Origin: Pythium myriotylum
Taxonomy: Eukaryota; Oomycota; Peronosporomycetes; Pythiales; Pythiaceae
Direction: 5' to 3'
DNA: 64,000 nucleotides
Assembly: GCA_023091665.1 (NCBI GenBank)
Contig: JALJCQ010000025.1
Location: 620,001-684,000, forward strand
Made by a program: the position numbers and the translations under genes. The notes beneath the pieces are model-generated. The model was not told the DNA's origin. It was given only the letters and a program-made list of their open reading frames with translations, and made no database searches. Positions 62,701 to 64,000 of this stretch are shown here, one piece after another; the first letter of the stretch is position 1; each line of letters begins with the position of its first letter.

Positions 62701-64000
62701 TTTGAGTACGTGTTGATGCCGCCGATGCAGGTGTTGGACACGCCGTCGGTGTTGCAGACGACTCGCGAGTTCTTGTTGCGCATCAACGGCAAGAACAACT
62801 TGTGTCTGGATGACGGCGGCGGCCAGAAGGCCGGCGATTCGATGGTGTTTGGCTGGGCGTGCAACCCGAGCAGCGTGAACCAAATGTTCGTGTACGACGC
62901 CAAGACGAACCAGATCCGCAGCGCTCGCAAGACGAACCTGTGTCTGGACGATGTGGGCACGACGACGGACGGTGCGTTCCGCATGAAGATGGGCGACTGC
63001 GACGCGGACAACCGCGGCCAGCGGTTCGTGTATGACACGGCGACGCAGATGTTCCGGAACCCGAACACGAACTTGTGTCTGGATGACGGCGGCATCGTGC
63101 GTCCTGGCGCGAACCAGGCGACGATGTGGACGTGTGACAACAACAACCCGAACCAGCACTTCGAGATCAAGTTCCGCGACGACTGGCAGGCGGAGCAGCA
63201 GCGCGTGATCGACGCGGTGGCTGGCGGCGCCAAGTTCCAGTTGCGGTCGGTGGGCAAGGACAACTTGTGTGTGGACGATGGCGGTGCGACGAAGGACGGC
63301 GAGTTCAAGATGGTGCTGGCGACGTGCAACGTGAACAGCGCGAACCAGGTGTGGTGGTGGGACTCGTCGATCAAGCGCATTCGCAGCGGTCGGAAGAAGG
63401 GTTTGTGCATGGACGACGGCGGCGCGTGGGTTGCCGGCGTGAAGATGCAGCTATGGACGTGCGACGCGACGAACAAGAACCAGGAGTTCGTGTTCGAGAA
63501 GGCTCTGCAGCTGTTCAAGAACCCGAACAAGGCGAACTTGTGCATGGATGACGGCGCGGCGTGGTCGTCGAACGCGCAGAAGATGCAGATGTGGACGTGC
63601 GACGTGTACAACACGAACCAGCACTTTGAGTACGTGTTGATGCCGCCGATGCAGGTGTTGGACACGCCGTCGGTGTTGCAGACGACTCGCGAGTTCTTGT
63701 TGCGCATCAACGGCAAGAACAACTTGTGTCTGGATGACGGCGGCGGCCAGAAGGCCGGCGATTCGATGGTGTTTGGCTGGGCGTGCAACCCGAGCAGCGT
63801 GAACCAAATGTTCGTGTACGACGCCAAGACGAACCAGATCCGCAGCGCTCGCAAGACGAACCTGTGTCTGGACGATGTGGGCACGACGACGGACGGTGCG
63901 TTCCGCATGAAGATGGGCGACTGCGACGCGGACAACCGCGGCCAGCGGTTCGTGTATGACACGGCGACGCAGATGTTCCGGAACCCGAACACGAACTTGT
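59719..64000 (+). CDS. Membrane-anchored protein with at least nine beta-trefoils, runs off the window
   Basis: From ATG 59719 the frame is open to the window end, at least 1427 residues. The tail (VGYGSDLAEGAAFIRR) is a looser match to the two preceding genes and is followed by one hydrophobic segment (about 45-65, LAALGVALAVGASGALALF). After a first trefoil (NSLCMDDGGG, GLCVDDAATT, NLCLDDGGSQ) come 308-residue units, each with two trefoils joined by linkers FRDDWQAEQQRVIDAV and LMPPMQVLDTPSVLQTT. Three complete units and a partial fourth are present, with no visible amino-acid change between them. Family knowledge suggests carbohydrate binding. The 3' end is unknown, so total repeat number and C-terminus cannot be given. 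Confidence 0.85.
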   Translation, partial: MKIRDPHAVGYGSDLAEGAAFIRRASSSTPPPQQKQQHARRRLAALGVALAVGASGALALFAGGAPPRAVLGNDVTLESAFPVPPALQNGREFLLRVRGKNSLCMDDGGGLKRSETKFYPWACNPSNANQMFVYDAATFQIRSARKPGLCVDDAATTASGAAKVQLWDCDKNNNNQKFVYDADTQMFRNPTKSNLCLDDGGSQTPGGSTFTLRTCDVNSGNQHFEIKFRDDWQAEQQRVIDAVAGGAKFQLRSVGKDNLCVDDGGATKDGEFKMVLATCNVNSANQVWWWDSSIKRIRSGRKKGLCMDDGGAWVAGVKMQLWTCDATNKNQEFVFEKALQLFKNPNKANLCMDDGAAWSSNAQKMQMWTCDVYNTNQHFEYVLMPPMQVLDTPSVLQTTREFLLRINGKNNLCLDDGGGQKAGDSMVFGWACNPSSVNQMFVYDAKTNQIRSARKTNLCLDDVGTTTDGAFRMKMGDCDADNRGQRFVYDTATQMFRNPNTNLCLDDGGIVRPGANQATMWTCDNNNPNQHFEIKFRDDWQAEQQRVIDAVAGGAKFQLRSVGKDNLCVDDGGATKDGEFKMVLATCNVNSANQVWWWDSSIKRIRSGRKKGLCMDDGGAWVAGVKMQLWTCDATNKNQEFVFEKALQLFKNPNKANLCMDDGAAWSSNAQKMQMWTCDVYNTNQHFEYVLMPPMQVLDTPSVLQTTREFLLRINGKNNLCLDDGGGQKAGDSMVFGWACNPSSVNQMFVYDAKTNQIRSARKTNLCLDDVGTTTDGAFRMKMGDCDADNRGQRFVYDTATQMFRNPNTNLCLDDGGIVRPGANQATMWTCDNNNPNQHFEIKFRDDWQAEQQRVIDAVAGGAKFQLRSVGKDNLCVDDGGATKDGEFKMVLATCNVNSANQVWWWDSSIKRIRSGRKKGLCMDDGGAWVAGVKMQLWTCDATNKNQEFVFEKALQLFKNPNKANLCMDDGAAWSSNAQKMQMWTCDVYNTNQHFEYVLMPPMQVLDTPSVLQTTREFLLRINGKNNLCLDDGGGQKAGDSMVFGWACNPSSVNQMFVYDAKTNQIRSARKTNLCLDDVGTTTDGAFRMKMGDCDADNRGQRFVYDTATQMFRNPNTNLCLDDGGIVRPGANQATMWTCDNNNPNQHFEIKFRDDWQAEQQRVIDAVAGGAKFQLRSVGKDNLCVDDGGATKDGEFKMVLATCNVNSANQVWWWDSSIKRIRSGRKKGLCMDDGGAWVAGVKMQLWTCDATNKNQEFVFEKALQLFKNPNKANLCMDDGAAWSSNAQKMQMWTCDVYNTNQHFEYVLMPPMQVLDTPSVLQTTREFLLRINGKNNLCLDDGGGQKAGDSMVFGWACNPSSVNQMFVYDAKTNQIRSARKTNLCLDDVGTTTDGAFRMKMGDCDADNRGQRFVYDTATQMFRNPNTNL
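60393..64000 (+). repeat. 924-bp tandem repeat, 3.9 copies, in frame
   Basis: Units start at 60393, 61317, 62241 and 63165. Every stretch I compared is identical, including third codon positions. The array continues beyond the window. Confidence 0.95.

Noticed and set aside
60255..63992. 1245-codon minus-strand open frame
   Set aside because: Shadow of the 924-bp repeat; the plus strand encodes clear trefoil repeats in another frame.
57961..64000. CRISPR-like regular repeats
   Set aside because: Repeats are contiguous, in-frame coding units without unique spacers, in a eukaryotic context.

Overview
The window reads as nuclear DNA of an oomycete (Phytophthora/Pythium-like). The grounds are GC-rich, compact genes; short GT-AG introns of about 55-240 nt, several with CTGAC/CTGAG branch sites; a fused phosphoglycerate dehydrogenase-phosphoserine aminotransferase; a full-size PDR-type ABC transporter; several C-H zinc-finger proteins of the WRKY19-like type; oomycete-style ankyrin repeats; and secreted proteins with an RRLR motif just after the signal peptide. 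Species cannot be fixed from the sequence alone.

Layout. 1-6.5 kb: three copies of a secreted Gly/Trp-rich, Ala-Pro-rich protein gene. Two sit head to head in a near-perfect inverted repeat (1-1522 / 1755-3275) and the left one carries a 1-base frameshift; the third is a direct copy with 35 perfect GCTCCT units. 6.7-15.5 kb: housekeeping and regulatory genes, namely NudC (four exons), a 599-aa ankyrin protein, two tetraspan membrane proteins of unknown role, a copine-RING (RGLG-like) E3 ligase and a seven-finger WRKY19-like protein. 15.5-18.3 kb: a long non-coding stretch ending in a cluster of eight ACCGGT sites. 18.3-24 kb: the PGDH-PSAT fusion and a small spliced zinc-finger gene. 24-28.2 kb: a PDR transporter broken by two indels. 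28.5-36.5 kb: a giant protein with an Hsp90-like ATPase and a C-terminal DUF3883 domain (NO VEIN family). 36.6-45.7 kb: COP9 signalosome subunit 3, 3-ketoacyl-CoA reductase, a VPS9-domain Rab5 GEF, a MAPKK-like kinase and a second seven-finger WRKY19-like gene. 47.5-48.7 kb: a third, shorter member of that zinc-finger type.

49.7-64 kb is the most unusual part: four consecutive same-strand genes for proteins with a short N-terminal tail, one membrane anchor and ricin-B-type beta-trefoil repeats outside. Three of them share an N-terminal Y-G-S-(D/E) ... A-F-x-R-R tail. They differ in trefoil number (1, 7, 1 and at least 9) and each of the long ones has its own freshly expanded tandem repeat: 144 bp x4, 123 bp x9 and 924 bp x3.9, the last running off the window. 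A relic of the C-terminal domain of the second gene lies between the second and third.

The core genes do not form one pathway; the window is a mosaic of conserved core genes with two fast-evolving surface/secreted gene clusters at its ends. All exon structures were inferred by hand from reading-frame continuity, splice signals and family knowledge; none is supported by transcript data.
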